Source: Pseudonocardia benzenivorans CB1190
Lineage (GTDB): Bacteria; Actinomycetota; Actinomycetes; Mycobacteriales; Pseudonocardiaceae
Assembly (NCBI RefSeq): GCF_000196675.2
Contig: NC_015312.1
Span: forward strand, 5,162,501 to 5,226,500
Length of the DNA: 64,000 nt
Direction: 5' to 3'
Of this stretch, positions 41,710-50,068 are shown piece after piece (the stretch's first letter is position 1; each line of letters begins with the position of its first letter). Under the pieces are notes generated by a model. It was not told the DNA's origin. It saw only the letters and a program-made list of their open reading frames with translations, and made no database searches. The translations under genes and the position numbers were made by a program.

Positions 41710-43184
41710 GGCCTGCCGGGGCCGGGTCCGCGAGCGCGCAGGTGCACGAGACGCACGTCGGGATCGTGCTGCTCGTCGGCGACCGGGCCTACAAGGTCAA
41801 GAAGCCGGTGCGCACCTCGTTCTGCGACTTCTCGACGTCCGCGCTGCGTCGGGTTGCGATCGAGCGCGAGCTGCGGCTCAACCGCCGCCTCGCCCCGGAC
41901 GTGTACCTCGGAACGGCGCGGCTCGACGGCGCGGGCTGCGCCGAGCCGGTGCTCGTGATGCGGCGCATGCCCGACGACCGGCGGCTCTCCCGTCTGGTGT
42001 CCGACGGCTGCGACGTCACCGACCACCTGCGTCGGCTGGCCAGGATGCTCGCCGCGCTCCACGCGCGCTCCGAGCGGTCCGCGTCGATCACCGCCGATGC
42101 GAGTGCCGATGCCCTGCTCGAGCGTTGGCGGGCCAACCTCGCGGGGATGGAAGCGTTGCGCGGCAACGCGCTCGACCCGGGCCTGCTCGACGGCGCGGGC
42201 CGGCTCGCTGCGCGTTTCCTGGCCGGCCGTCGCCCGCTGTTCGTCCGGCGCGCCGCCGAGGGCCGTGTGGTGGACGGCCACGGCGACCTGCTCGCCGACG
42301 ACGTCTTCTGCCTCGACGACGGCCCTCGGGCTCTCGACTGCCTGGACTTCGACGACTCCCTGCGCCACGTCGACGGCCTCGACGACGCCGCGTTCCTCGC
42401 CATGGACCTCGAGCGGCTCGGCGCGGACGCGGCGGCGCGGTACTTCCTTCACGCGTACGCCGGGTTCGCCGCCGATCCCGCTCCCGACACGCTCGTGCAC
42501 CACTACGTCGCCTATCGGGCGGGCGTGCGGGCCACCGTCGCCGCCGTACGCCACCTCCAACAGCCCGACGTCGGCGCGGACGCCGACGCGGCCCGGCTCC
42601 TCACGCTCACCATGGCCCACCTGCGCGCCGGAGCGCCGCGGCTCGTGCTCGTCGGCGGGCTGCCGGGGACGGGCAAGTCGACGCTGGCCGCCGGTCTGGC
42701 CGACCGCACCGGCGCCGTCCTGGTCTCCAGCGACCGCGTGCGCAAGGAGCTGGCCGGCATGGCCCCGTCGACCTCCGCAGCCGCTCCGTTCGGCAGCGGT
42801 CTGTACGCACCTGAACACACCGGCGCCACCTACCGGGAGCTCCTGACCCGCGCGGCGGCGCTGCTGTCCCTCGGTGAGTCGGTCGTGCTCGACGCGAGCT
42901 GGACGTGCGCCCGCCGGCGCACCGAGGCAGCGGCCGTGGCCGACGACCGCGCAGCGGAGCTCGTCCAGGTCCGCTGCGTGGCTCCGTCCGACGTGGCCGC
43001 CGCACGGATCCGGGCCCGGCACGGCTCGGCGTCCGACGCGACCCCGGCCGTCGCGGCGCAGATGGCGGCAACCGTGGACGCGTGGCCCGACGCGCTGGAG
43101 GTGGACACGACGGCGCCGGCGGCACGGTGCGTGGACATGGCACGGGAGGCCTGGGACGCCGCAACCGATGGGCTCCCGCGCTGA
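41706..43184 (+). CDS. aminoglycoside-phosphotransferase-like/AAA kinase fusion (Rv2004c-like)
   Basis: A 492-residue two-part protein starting at the ATG that overlaps the GAPDH stop. The N-terminal part (about 1-330) is a phosphotransferase-like fold: RAYKVKKPVRTSFCDFST, VVDGHGDLLADDVF, and LDCLDFDDSLRHVDGLDDAAFLAMDLE with the catalytic Asp. The C-terminal 170 residues form a P-loop kinase with LVGGLPGTGKSTLAAGLA. The same two-part layout is found in M. tuberculosis Rv2004c, a DosR-regulon gene. The substrate is unknown. Confidence 0.9.
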   Translation: MRPAGAGSASAQVHETHVGIVLLVGDRAYKVKKPVRTSFCDFSTSALRRVAIERELRLNRRLAPDVYLGTARLDGAGCAEPVLVMRRMPDDRRLSRLVSDGCDVTDHLRRLARMLAALHARSERSASITADASADALLERWRANLAGMEALRGNALDPGLLDGAGRLAARFLAGRRPLFVRRAAEGRVVDGHGDLLADDVFCLDDGPRALDCLDFDDSLRHVDGLDDAAFLAMDLERLGADAAARYFLHAYAGFAADPAPDTLVHHYVAYRAGVRATVAAVRHLQQPDVGADADAARLLTLTMAHLRAGAPRLVLVGGLPGTGKSTLAAGLADRTGAVLVSSDRVRKELAGMAPSTSAAAPFGSGLYAPEHTGATYRELLTRAAALLSLGESVVLDASWTCARRRTEAAAVADDRAAELVQVRCVAPSDVAAARIRARHGSASDATPAVAAQMAATVDAWPDALEVDTTAPAARCVDMAREAWDAATDGLPR

Positions 43185-43280
43185 ACCCGGCCGCGGCCGG
43201 GGCGCGACGAAGCAGGTGCCGGACTCCGCTGCAGGTCGGCCATCGTCGGGCGATTGGGCGCGCCCCGAACCGTGCAGGGG

Positions 43281-43403
43281 CCCCGGGACGGTCCGGCGCC
43301 GACGAGGGACCAGGTCGCCTTCCGCGAGATGCAGGTCGGTACGGCACACCCCGCAGGCGAGGACGCGGACGCGCACCTCTCCCGCGCCCCGGATCGGGGT
43401 CGG
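43281..43403 (-). pseudogene. remnant of a zinc alcohol dehydrogenase N-terminus
   Basis: The minus strand encodes GAGEVRVRVLACGVCRTDLH followed by LAEGDLVPRRRRTVPG, the N-terminal catalytic-zinc region of medium-chain alcohol dehydrogenases (usual continuation HEVVG). Similarity ends at the PG and starts about 20 residues before GEVRV, and the flanking DNA is non-coding. It is a decayed fragment of about 40 residues. Confidence 0.7.
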
Positions 43404-43477
43404 GCACTTCCGTCCGGACCAGCGACGACGTCGCATCGGGCCGACCGGTCCACCACCCACTCCTGCACCGGCGCTGC

Positions 43478-43891
43478 TCAGTCCGCAGGCGCGGCGAGCA
43501 CGTCGAGGACGTCGCGCACCGACACGATCCCGGCGACAGCCCCCGACGTTCCGCGCACGGGCATGTGCCGCACGTTCGCCTCGCGCATCCGTCGTGCGAC
43601 GTCGCCGATCCCGTCGTCGGGGTCGGCCCAGACCAGCTCGGTGCTCATGAGATCGGCTGCCTGGAGCCGGTCGAGGTCGCTGCCGGTCGCCAGGGCGGTG
43701 ACGACGTCACGTTCGGAGACGATGCCGACCGGCCCGTGGGACCCGTCGACGAGCACCGCCCCCACCTCGTCGGCGACCAGCTCCTCGGCGACCTCCCGGG
43801 CGCTCCGCTCCGCAGGGATCGACGCCACCGGTGCTCGCAGGATGCGCCGGACCGGGTCGTCCGGAGCGGGTCGCTCGGTCGTCGTCGCCAT
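43478..43891 (-). CDS. CBS-pair protein (HRP1/Rv2626c-like)
   Basis: The 137-residue protein consists of two CBS domains: VRRILRAPVASIPAERSAREVAEELVADEVGAVLV and AADLMSTELVWADPDDGIGDVARRMREANVRHMPVRG. It has no other domain and matches hypoxic response protein 1 in size and layout. It probably binds adenosine nucleotides. The gene is divergent from the small protein at 44134, with a DosR-like box at 44023-44036 between them. Confidence 0.92.
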   Translation of the reverse strand: MATTTERPAPDDPVRRILRAPVASIPAERSAREVAEELVADEVGAVLVDGSHGPVGIVSERDVVTALATGSDLDRLQAADLMSTELVWADPDDGIGDVARRMREANVRHMPVRGTSGAVAGIVSVRDVLDVLAAPAD

Positions 43892-44022
43892 GGAGGTCCC
43901 CTCGGGTCGCGGTGCGCCGAACGTCGTGTCGACAGGGAGATCCTCGGCGTCCGCAGGACTGCCCGGGCAGGGTCGATCGGCCTCGTCCGGCAGGCCGAGG
44001 GTCGGTCTCCACGGCCGACACG

Positions 44023-44036
44023 GAGACCGAGGTCCC
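44023..44036 (+). promoter_or_regulatory. DosR-like box in a divergent promoter
   Basis: GAGACCGAGGTCCC matches GGGAC-N4-GTCCC at 9 of 10 defined bases with the correct spacing. It is 98 bp upstream of the small protein gene at 44134 and 132 bp upstream of the CBS gene. Confidence 0.45.
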
Positions 44037-44133
44037 GTCCGCGGCGGCCCTCCGGCCCTGGTCGCAGCGTCGGCGCCCGGCGGACCGTGTGCGGCACCGC
44101 CCGGACGACCGGGCCCTACCGAAAGGGGCCACC

Positions 44134-44334
44134 ATGCCCGCGTCTGCTTCCGCCGTCGTGACCGGCGCGTTCGTCGTCGACGACAGCGGGGTCCGGCTCG
44201 GCACCGCCGGTGAGGACGGCGAGGTGCGCGACTTCGCCGGCGTCCACATCGGCTCGGTCGACCCGGACCGCGCCGACGTCGTCGTCGACTTCGCCGGAAT
44301 CCGCATCGGACACGTCGTCCACGGCAATGGCTGA
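44134..44334 (+). CDS. 66-residue protein with an internal repeat, unknown function
   Basis: The ATG at 44134 has GAAAGGGG seven bases upstream. The acidic product has two copies of a beta-strand-like unit, VRDFAGVHIGSVD and VVDFAGIRIGHVV, about 18 residues apart. There is no signal peptide, Cys or membrane segment. I do not recognise the family. Its place between an HRP1-like gene and a flavodoxin fragment, with a DosR-like box upstream, links it to the dormancy genes. Confidence 0.7.
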   Translation: MPASASAVVTGAFVVDDSGVRLGTAGEDGEVRDFAGVHIGSVDPDRADVVVDFAGIRIGHVVHGNG

Positions 44335-44366
44335 CGTGACCCGCTCATCGCCACGACGCCGAGGAA

Positions 44367-44864
44367 GTGCTGGTCGTGCGCGTGCTCGTTGCCTGTGAGA
44401 CCTGCTTCGGCAACACGGGTCTTGCCGCGCAGGCCGTCGCCGAGGGACTTCGGTCGGCGGTGCCCGATGCCGACGTCGACATCGTCGCCGTGGCGCGGGC
44501 CGGACCCGGCGTCGCAGCGGGCGCCGACCTGCTCGTGGTCGCGGCACCCACCCACACGTTCGGCCTCAGCCGCCCCGGGAGTCGCCGGGCGGCCCGGGAG
44601 ATGGGTGCCGCAGCGGTGACCTCCGGTCCGGGGATGCGCGAGTGGTTGCGCTCGCTCGCCGCGGTCGATGTCCCCGGTCGCGTCGCCACCGTCGAACCCA
44701 TGGCTCGTTCCGGAGTGCACGGTCGTCAGCGATCGAGCGGGCACCGATCGAGCGGGCACCACCGGAGCGGGGCACGTCACGATCGGGCCGGAGGTCCTCG
44801 GCGACGGAGCCGGAAGCCTCGCGCGCCCAGCCGGGCCGGCCCGAAAGCCTGTGGCGTCCGGTAG
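44367..44864 (+). pseudogene. flavodoxin-like gene with a broken C-terminus
   Basis: The first 115 residues are a good flavodoxin: VRVLVACETCFGNTGLAAQAVAEGL with the FMN-phosphate loop, ADLLVVAAPTHTFGLSRPGS, and DVPGRVATV. After this the native frame is lost and the sequence becomes Arg/Ser/Gly rich (RSSGHRSSGHHRSGARH), translated from a tandem repeat at 44730-44759. A normal flavodoxin would continue with another 35-45 residues. It is therefore probably a truncated or frameshifted copy. Confidence 0.75.
44730..44759. repeat. 15-bp tandem repeat
   Basis: CGATCGAGCGGGCAC is present twice in perfect tandem, followed by a degenerate third unit (ACCGGAGCGGGGCAC). It lies where the flavodoxin frame is lost and may be the cause of the slippage. 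Confidence 0.85.
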
Positions 44865-44980
44865 GCGGCGGGGAGGAACGGTGCACGCAGAGTTGGGAGA
44901 CCGGCCTGGTCGCGGCGCCCTCGACGACGAGCCACCGAGGTACCCGTGAGCACCGGGAACCCGGTTCGTCGGGAGACGTC

Positions 44981-47413
44981 ATGAGCCCGGTGGCGCCGGG
45001 AGAGGGGCGACGACGGACGGTCACGGCGGTGCCCACGACGTGGCTCGCCTGGTCGCTGCTGCCCGCGACGGTGCTGGCACTGCTCGGCGGGCTGGTGGCG
45101 ACCTGGGCCGGCGCCGGACGGGCCGCGGAGCTGACCTGGGCGGCCGGGACGGTCGCCGCGCTGGTCCCGTCGCTGGTGTGGGTCGCGGCGGCGCTGCGCC
45201 GCGGGCGGGTCGGTGTCGACCTGCTCGCGGTGCTGTCGCTGGTGGGCACCCTCCTGGTCGGCGAGTACCTCGCCGGCGCCCTCATCGCGGTCATGGTGGC
45301 CACGGGACGGGCGCTGGAGTCCGCCGCGGAGCGGCGAGCCTCGCGCGATCTTCGCGCGCTCTCCGAGCACGTCCCGCGGACCGCGCGGCGCCGCGTCGGC
45401 GACGTCGCCGACGTGGTGGCGCTGGACGACGTCGAGGTCGGTGACCTGCTCGTCGTCGGCCCCGGTGAGGTGGTTCCGGTCGACGGACGGATCCGTACTT
45501 CGGCGGCCCTGCTCGACGAGTCCGTCGTGACGGGCGAGTCGGTTCTGGTCGACCGCGCAGTGGGCGAGTCGGTTCGCAGCGGTGTCGTCAACGCGGGAGG
45601 CGCGTTCGAGGTCCACGCCGACCGCATCGCGGCCGACAGTACGTACGCGGGGCTCGTCCGCCTCGCGCAGGAGGCGGGTGCGGAGAGCGCCCCGATCGTC
45701 AGGCTCGCGGACCGCTACGCGGCGTGGTTCGTCCCGCTCGCACTGGCCGTCGCCGCCGCGGCCTGGATCGTCGGCGGGTCCGCGGTGCGCGCCGTCGCGG
45801 TGCTCGTCGTCGCCACTCCGTGCCCGCTGCTGCTGGCCGCCCCGGTGGCGATCGTGTCCGGTCTGTCCCGCGCGACGAAGTGCGGGGTGGTCGTCCGCAG
45901 CGGCGCGGCGCTGGAGAGCCTCGGCCGGGCACGGACGCTCGTGCTGGACAAGACCGGCACACTCACCCAGGGCCGGCCACGGGTGATCGACGTCGCCACC
46001 GCGCCCGGATGGACCCCGAGCGAGGTGGTCCGGCTCGCGGCGTCGGCCGACCAGGTGTCACCGCACGTGCTGGCAGCCGCGATAGTGGCGCACGCGCGTA
46101 CCAACGGCATGACGCTCTCCGTGCCGAGCGCCGTCGTCGAGGAGCCCGGCCGCGGGGTCTCCGCCGTCGTCGAGGGCTCCCTCGTGCGGGTCGGCAGGCG
46201 GTCGGCGCCGCCCTCGGCGTCCTGGACGCGCAGCGTGGCCGCACGGGCCCTGCTCGACGGTGCGACGGTCGTGTGGGTCGGTCGCGGTGGTCACCAGGAC
46301 AGCACCGACGACGAGGGCGACGACGTCGTCGGCGCGATCCTGCTGCGGGACCCGTTGCGCCGCGACGCGACGCGGACGCTGCGCCGGTTGCGCACGGCCG
46401 GGCTGCGGCGGCTGGTGCTGCTCACCGGCGACCGTGCGACGCCGGCGCGCGAGGTCGGCGCCATGCTGGGCCTCGACGACGTCCGCGCCGAACAGTCACC
46501 GGCCGACAAGGTGGCGGCGGTTCGCGCGGAGCGCGAGGAGGCCGTCACCGTCATGGTCGGCGACGGGGTCAACGACGCCCCGGCCCTCGCTGCGGCGACC
46601 GTCGGTGTGGCGATGGGCTCTCGCGGGGCGACGGCCGCGTCCGAGGCGGCCGACGTCGTGCTCACCGTGGACCGCCTCGACCGGCTCGCCGACGTGATGG
46701 GTATCGCGCGCCGCTCTCGCCGGCTGGCCGTCCAGAGCGCACTCGTCGGCATGGGGCTGTCGCTGCTCGCGATGGCCGTCGCGGCCGTCGGCCTCCTGCC
46801 GCCGGCGGCCGGTGCCCTGCTCCAGGAGGGGATCGACGTCGCCGTCATCCTCAACGCCCTGCGTGCGCTACGACCGGGACGTCCCGACACGGTCACCCTG
46901 CCGGCCGACGCGGAGGCGCTCGTGCACCGTTTCGAGGCCGAGCACCGCGACCTGGCCGATGCGTTGCCGGCGCTGCGCGACGCCGCCGATCTGCTGGCCG
47001 ACCAGGGCGCCACGCCCGTCGCGCTCGACGCCCTCCGCGAGGCGGACCGGGTGCTCACCAGCCGGCTGCTCCCGCACGAGCACGCCGAGGAGGCCCAGCT
47101 CTACCCCGCGCTGACCGCTCCCCTGGGCGGCACGGACGCCACCGCGCCGATGACCAGAGCGCATGTCGAGATCGACCGCCTCGCCCGCCGCCTGAGCACC
47201 CACCTCGACCTCGCGGCGGCCGCCGGCGAACTGGAGCACGGCCAGGTCGACGACCTGCTGGCGACGGTGTACGGCCTGCACGCACTTCTCCGACTGCACT
47301 TCGCGCAGGAGGAGGAAGAGTACTTCGCCCTCGCACAGCCGATGTCGGACACACCCCGCCAGACCGACGACGCCACGCGCGCGGGACGGCGTGATCACCA
47401 GCCTCGGTCCTGA
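44981..47413 (+). CDS. P1B-5-type heavy-metal ATPase with C-terminal hemerythrin domain (Nia-like)
   Basis: The ATG at 44981 follows GGGAG and gives 810 residues. There is no N-terminal heavy-metal-associated domain. The actuator motif is DESVVTGES, the membrane metal motif is TPC (LVVATPCPLLLAAPVA), the phosphorylation site is LDKTGTLTQG and the hinge is VMVGDGVNDAPALAA. The TPC motif and the C-terminal hemerythrin domain (about residues 640-790; HRFEAEHRDL, LLPHEHAEEAQLY, THLDL, LLRLHFAQEEEEY) mark the P1B-5 group, known from S. meliloti Nia and Acidothermus, which exports nickel and iron. The hemerythrin part may sense iron or oxygen. It fits the low-oxygen theme of the region. Confidence 0.93.
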   Translation: MSPVAPGEGRRRTVTAVPTTWLAWSLLPATVLALLGGLVATWAGAGRAAELTWAAGTVAALVPSLVWVAAALRRGRVGVDLLAVLSLVGTLLVGEYLAGALIAVMVATGRALESAAERRASRDLRALSEHVPRTARRRVGDVADVVALDDVEVGDLLVVGPGEVVPVDGRIRTSAALLDESVVTGESVLVDRAVGESVRSGVVNAGGAFEVHADRIAADSTYAGLVRLAQEAGAESAPIVRLADRYAAWFVPLALAVAAAAWIVGGSAVRAVAVLVVATPCPLLLAAPVAIVSGLSRATKCGVVVRSGAALESLGRARTLVLDKTGTLTQGRPRVIDVATAPGWTPSEVVRLAASADQVSPHVLAAAIVAHARTNGMTLSVPSAVVEEPGRGVSAVVEGSLVRVGRRSAPPSASWTRSVAARALLDGATVVWVGRGGHQDSTDDEGDDVVGAILLRDPLRRDATRTLRRLRTAGLRRLVLLTGDRATPAREVGAMLGLDDVRAEQSPADKVAAVRAEREEAVTVMVGDGVNDAPALAAATVGVAMGSRGATAASEAADVVLTVDRLDRLADVMGIARRSRRLAVQSALVGMGLSLLAMAVAAVGLLPPAAGALLQEGIDVAVILNALRALRPGRPDTVTLPADAEALVHRFEAEHRDLADALPALRDAADLLADQGATPVALDALREADRVLTSRLLPHEHAEEAQLYPALTAPLGGTDATAPMTRAHVEIDRLARRLSTHLDLAAAAGELEHGQVDDLLATVYGLHALLRLHFAQEEEEYFALAQPMSDTPRQTDDATRAGRRDHQPRS

Positions 47414-47812
47414 GGCGGACGTCGACGACGGGCCGGCCTGTCATGTGTGCGCTCCCCGAGGCCGCGGTTGCCGATCCGAGCGACCGAAGGCCACTGACAG
47501 GTTGGGGCGCTGTACGACCCGGTTCCGACTGTGCGGAGCGAAGCGACCTGCAGCGGGTCGCTTCTCCGGTCTGCGGCTGCGGTCTCCTGCGGCGCTTCCG
47601 ACCGGGCCGTTCGGACGCGGATCGAGTGGGTGGACCGCGCAGACGCGCGCGGCCGTTCGGTCCCGCTGCGGTCGACGCGGGCTGCCGCCGGTCGGCACAC
47701 TGTGCGGACGGCGGTGTTCGTCGCGGTCCCGGGTGCAGAAGTCCGGAGACTCGTTCGCCTGCGCGGACGGCGCTACCGACACCGTGCCCGGACGGTGTGC
47801 AGGAGGCCCGCC
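47414..47812. other. intergenic region between the ATPase and the regulator operon
   Basis: About 400 bp with a strong hairpin (47540-47564) and otherwise only short frames. No further gene, repeat or RNA was recognised. It must hold the promoter for the 47813-50442 gene run, but no clear promoter motif was found. Confidence 0.5.
47540..47564. terminator. hairpin downstream of the P-type ATPase gene
   Basis: GAAGCGACC and GGTCGCTTC form a perfect nine-base-pair stem with a seven-base loop, 127 bp after the stop. There is no run of T after it, which is common in high-GC actinobacteria. It may end the transcript or be a protein-binding palindrome. Confidence 0.45.
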
Positions 47813-48142
47813 ATGGACGAGCCGGCGTTCACGGAGCTGATCGAGTCGGTGCGCGATTCCAGAACACGCCTGTGTCGACTGCGGGGCCGGCTCGCGAGCG
47901 TCGCCGAGTGGGTCGCCCAGGTCGAGGCAGAGGTGGCGGCAACGTACGAGGCCCGGGCATCGACCTGCCCGGGCCGGTCGGCCGAGCTGCTGGCGCACGC
48001 GGCGCAGTCGCGCAGGGTCGCCGCCCACGAGCAGCGTGTGGCCGAGCGCTACCGACACGAGGACCTGTCCGACGTGATCGACGCTCGTAGCGGTGCGAGT
48101 ACCTGGCCGCGCAGCTGCGAGGGGAGAGCTGGTTCGCGATGA
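47813..48142 (+). CDS. 109-residue helical protein of unknown function
   Basis: The ATG at 47813 follows AGGAGG. The protein is almost entirely alpha-helical by composition: EPAFTELIESVRDSRTRLCRL, ASVAEWVAQVEAEVAATYEA, and RRVAAHEQRVAERYRHEDL, so coiled-coil is likely. There is no signal or membrane segment. I do not recognise the family. It overlaps the PAS-GAF-ANTAR gene by four bases and may be a partner or regulator of it. Confidence 0.75.
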   Translation: MDEPAFTELIESVRDSRTRLCRLRGRLASVAEWVAQVEAEVAATYEARASTCPGRSAELLAHAAQSRRVAAHEQRVAERYRHEDLSDVIDARSGASTWPRSCEGRAGSR

Positions 48143-49440
48143 ACGTGGTGCTGGAGTCCGCCGCCGCCAGCGCGATCTTCCACCATTCCGCAGCCCCGTA
48201 CCTGCTGCTGGACCGCGACCTCACGATCAGGGCGAGCAACCCTGCCTACCTCGCCGCCACGGAGCGCAGCGTCGAGGACGTCATCGGGCGGCCCATGTTC
48301 GAGGCCTTCCCCGACAACCCGGAGGATCCCCACGCGGATGGTGTCCCGAACCTGAGCGCGTCGTTCCACCGTGTGCTGCGCCGTGGACGCCCGCACACGA
48401 TGCAGATCCAGCGCTACGACGTACGGCCCAGCCGATCGGCCGGACCGTTCCGCAGGAAGTACTGGGCACCGGTCAACACACCGCTGCTCGACGAGAGCGG
48501 CACCGTCGCAGCGATCCTGCACCGCGTCGAGGACGTCAGCGCTCCAGTGGCCCGGCTGGACCTGGACACATCCGCAACCGAGCCTCCGGAACGTCACCTG
48601 CGTCAGCTCGCCCTCGGCGCACAGCGGTTGTGGAGCGACGCGGGCACGCTGGAGCGGCGCGGTCGCCGCCTCAGCGATGCGCTCACCGCGCTCGTCGCCG
48701 CTCGAGGCGCCACCGACACCGATGTCGGTTTCACCCGGCGGGCACAACTGTGGCGAGCCGTCGTCGAGCACATCGACGATGCGCCCTGGCTCGGCTGGGC
48801 GTGCGCGGTATGCCGGTCGGCGGTCGACGTGCTCGACACCGTCGATGCCGCGGCCCTCTCGCTGGTCCGCGACGACTCCCGCCTCCATCTGCTCACCGCC
48901 ACCGACAAATGGGCCGCCGATCTCGACGCCCTGGAACGGAGCATCGACGACGGCCCGTCGCTGACGGCGGCGCGAACCCGCCTGCCGGTGGTCGTCGATC
49001 CGCTCGGCGACGAGCAACACCGATGGCCCGACTACGTCGACGTCGCAGCGAGCGCACACCTCGACGCTGTCGCGGCCTATCCGCTGGCGCTGGCCCGCCG
49101 ACCGTTGGGAGTGCTGACCCTCTACCGGCGCACCGGGGACCTGCGCCCCACTCAGAGCGAGCACGCCGACGCTGCCGTGCTCGCCGAGCTCGCGCTCACC
49201 GCGCTCACCGCCGACTACGACAGGATCGGACAAGTCCTCGGTCCCCGGCCCGACGGCCGCGACGTCACCATCGGCCCCGACGTCGCCGTCGTCTCCCTCG
49301 CCGCACGGGTCCTCGCACTCCGTCGGGACATCAGCTACGACGAGGCGGTCGCCCGGATCCGGCTACATGCAACGGCCACGGGTACCGCCGTCGGTGACAC
49401 CGCACGCGAGGTGCTCGGACGGACCATCCGGCTCACGTAG
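48139..49440 (+). CDS. PAS-GAF-ANTAR signalling protein
   Basis: The 433-residue protein has an N-terminal PAS domain (AAPYLLLDRDLTIRASNPAYLAATERSVEDVIGRPMFEAFPDN, about 15-135), a central GAF-like domain (about 235-365, including LDAVAAYPLALARRPLGVLTLYRR), and a C-terminal ANTAR domain (VSLAARVLALRRDISYDEAVARIRLHATATG). ANTAR domains bind RNA and act as antiterminators when the sensor is active. It may sense a small ligand or redox state and control dormancy transcripts. It overlaps the helical-protein gene upstream. Confidence 0.88.
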   Translation: MNVVLESAAASAIFHHSAAPYLLLDRDLTIRASNPAYLAATERSVEDVIGRPMFEAFPDNPEDPHADGVPNLSASFHRVLRRGRPHTMQIQRYDVRPSRSAGPFRRKYWAPVNTPLLDESGTVAAILHRVEDVSAPVARLDLDTSATEPPERHLRQLALGAQRLWSDAGTLERRGRRLSDALTALVAARGATDTDVGFTRRAQLWRAVVEHIDDAPWLGWACAVCRSAVDVLDTVDAAALSLVRDDSRLHLLTATDKWAADLDALERSIDDGPSLTAARTRLPVVVDPLGDEQHRWPDYVDVAASAHLDAVAAYPLALARRPLGVLTLYRRTGDLRPTQSEHADAAVLAELALTALTADYDRIGQVLGPRPDGRDVTIGPDVAVVSLAARVLALRRDISYDEAVARIRLHATATGTAVGDTAREVLGRTIRLT

Positions 49441-49594
49441 CTGCGACGTCCGGCAGCCGCGAGCCGCCCTCCGCAACTCCCTGGACGAGGTCCGTCTCGC
49501 ATCCGGGCATCGGACGGGTCGCGCGGTGTCGCGACGTCGACGCGTCGGCACAGCGACGATCGCACCGCCACGCGGGACCACTGGTGACCCCGAC

Positions 49595-49608
49595 GGGTCC
49601 CAAGGCCC
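49595..49608 (+). promoter_or_regulatory. DosR-like box upstream of the HPF-like gene
   Basis: GGGTCCCAAGGCCC matches the GGGAC-N4-GTCCC pattern at 8 of 10 defined positions. A second half site (GGGAC at 49574-49578) lies 21 bp upstream, about two helical turns away, as in many DosR targets. Both are within 75 bp of the start at 49646. Confidence 0.42.
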
Positions 49609-49645
49609 CTGGTCCGCCTTCCGCACCGCGGCGACTCTCGGTGAC

Positions 49646-50068
49646 ATGACCGACCCGCACCCTGCGCACCGACGGACCACACGACCGGACAACGAACCGA
49701 TCGTGCAACTCGGCGGCGGCATCGCGCCCGATCTCGCCGACTACGCCCGCGACGGGCTCCGTGATCCGCTCGTGCGGCGCGGTCGGGCCACGGCACGGGC
49801 GAGGATGCGCGTCCTGCGCCACCACGACCCTGCCGTCGAACGACCGGTCGTCGCCCGCATCGTCGTCGACCTCGACGGGACCACGGTTGTCGTGCGCGTC
49901 GACGCCGCACGCCCGCGCGGGGCCGTCGACCTGCTCCCGGAACGACTCGGGCACAGGCTCGGACACCTCGCGCGCTCGGGTCGAGAGGCCGGCCACGGCT
50001 TGCCGGGACGCCGAGTGTGGGCAGGCGGTTCCGGGTCCGTCGGCGACCATCGAGCCGGGCGACGATGA
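49646..50068 (+). CDS. HPF/RaiA-type ribosome hibernation domain protein, N-terminal domain only
   Basis: A 140-residue protein. Residues about 20-115 match the S30AE-type hibernation domain: PDLADYARDGLRDPL, ARMRVLRHHDPAVERPVVARIVVDLDGTTVVV, and AVDLLPERLGHRLGHLAR. The usual C-terminal ribosome-dimerisation domain of long HPF is absent. Mycobacterial relatives (RafS, and the DosR-controlled DATIN Rv0079) act in low-oxygen ribosome stabilisation. It overlaps the downstream lipoprotein gene by four bases. Confidence 0.8.
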   Translation: MTDPHPAHRRTTRPDNEPIVQLGGGIAPDLADYARDGLRDPLVRRGRATARARMRVLRHHDPAVERPVVARIVVDLDGTTVVVRVDAARPRGAVDLLPERLGHRLGHLARSGREAGHGLPGRRVWAGGSGSVGDHRAGRR

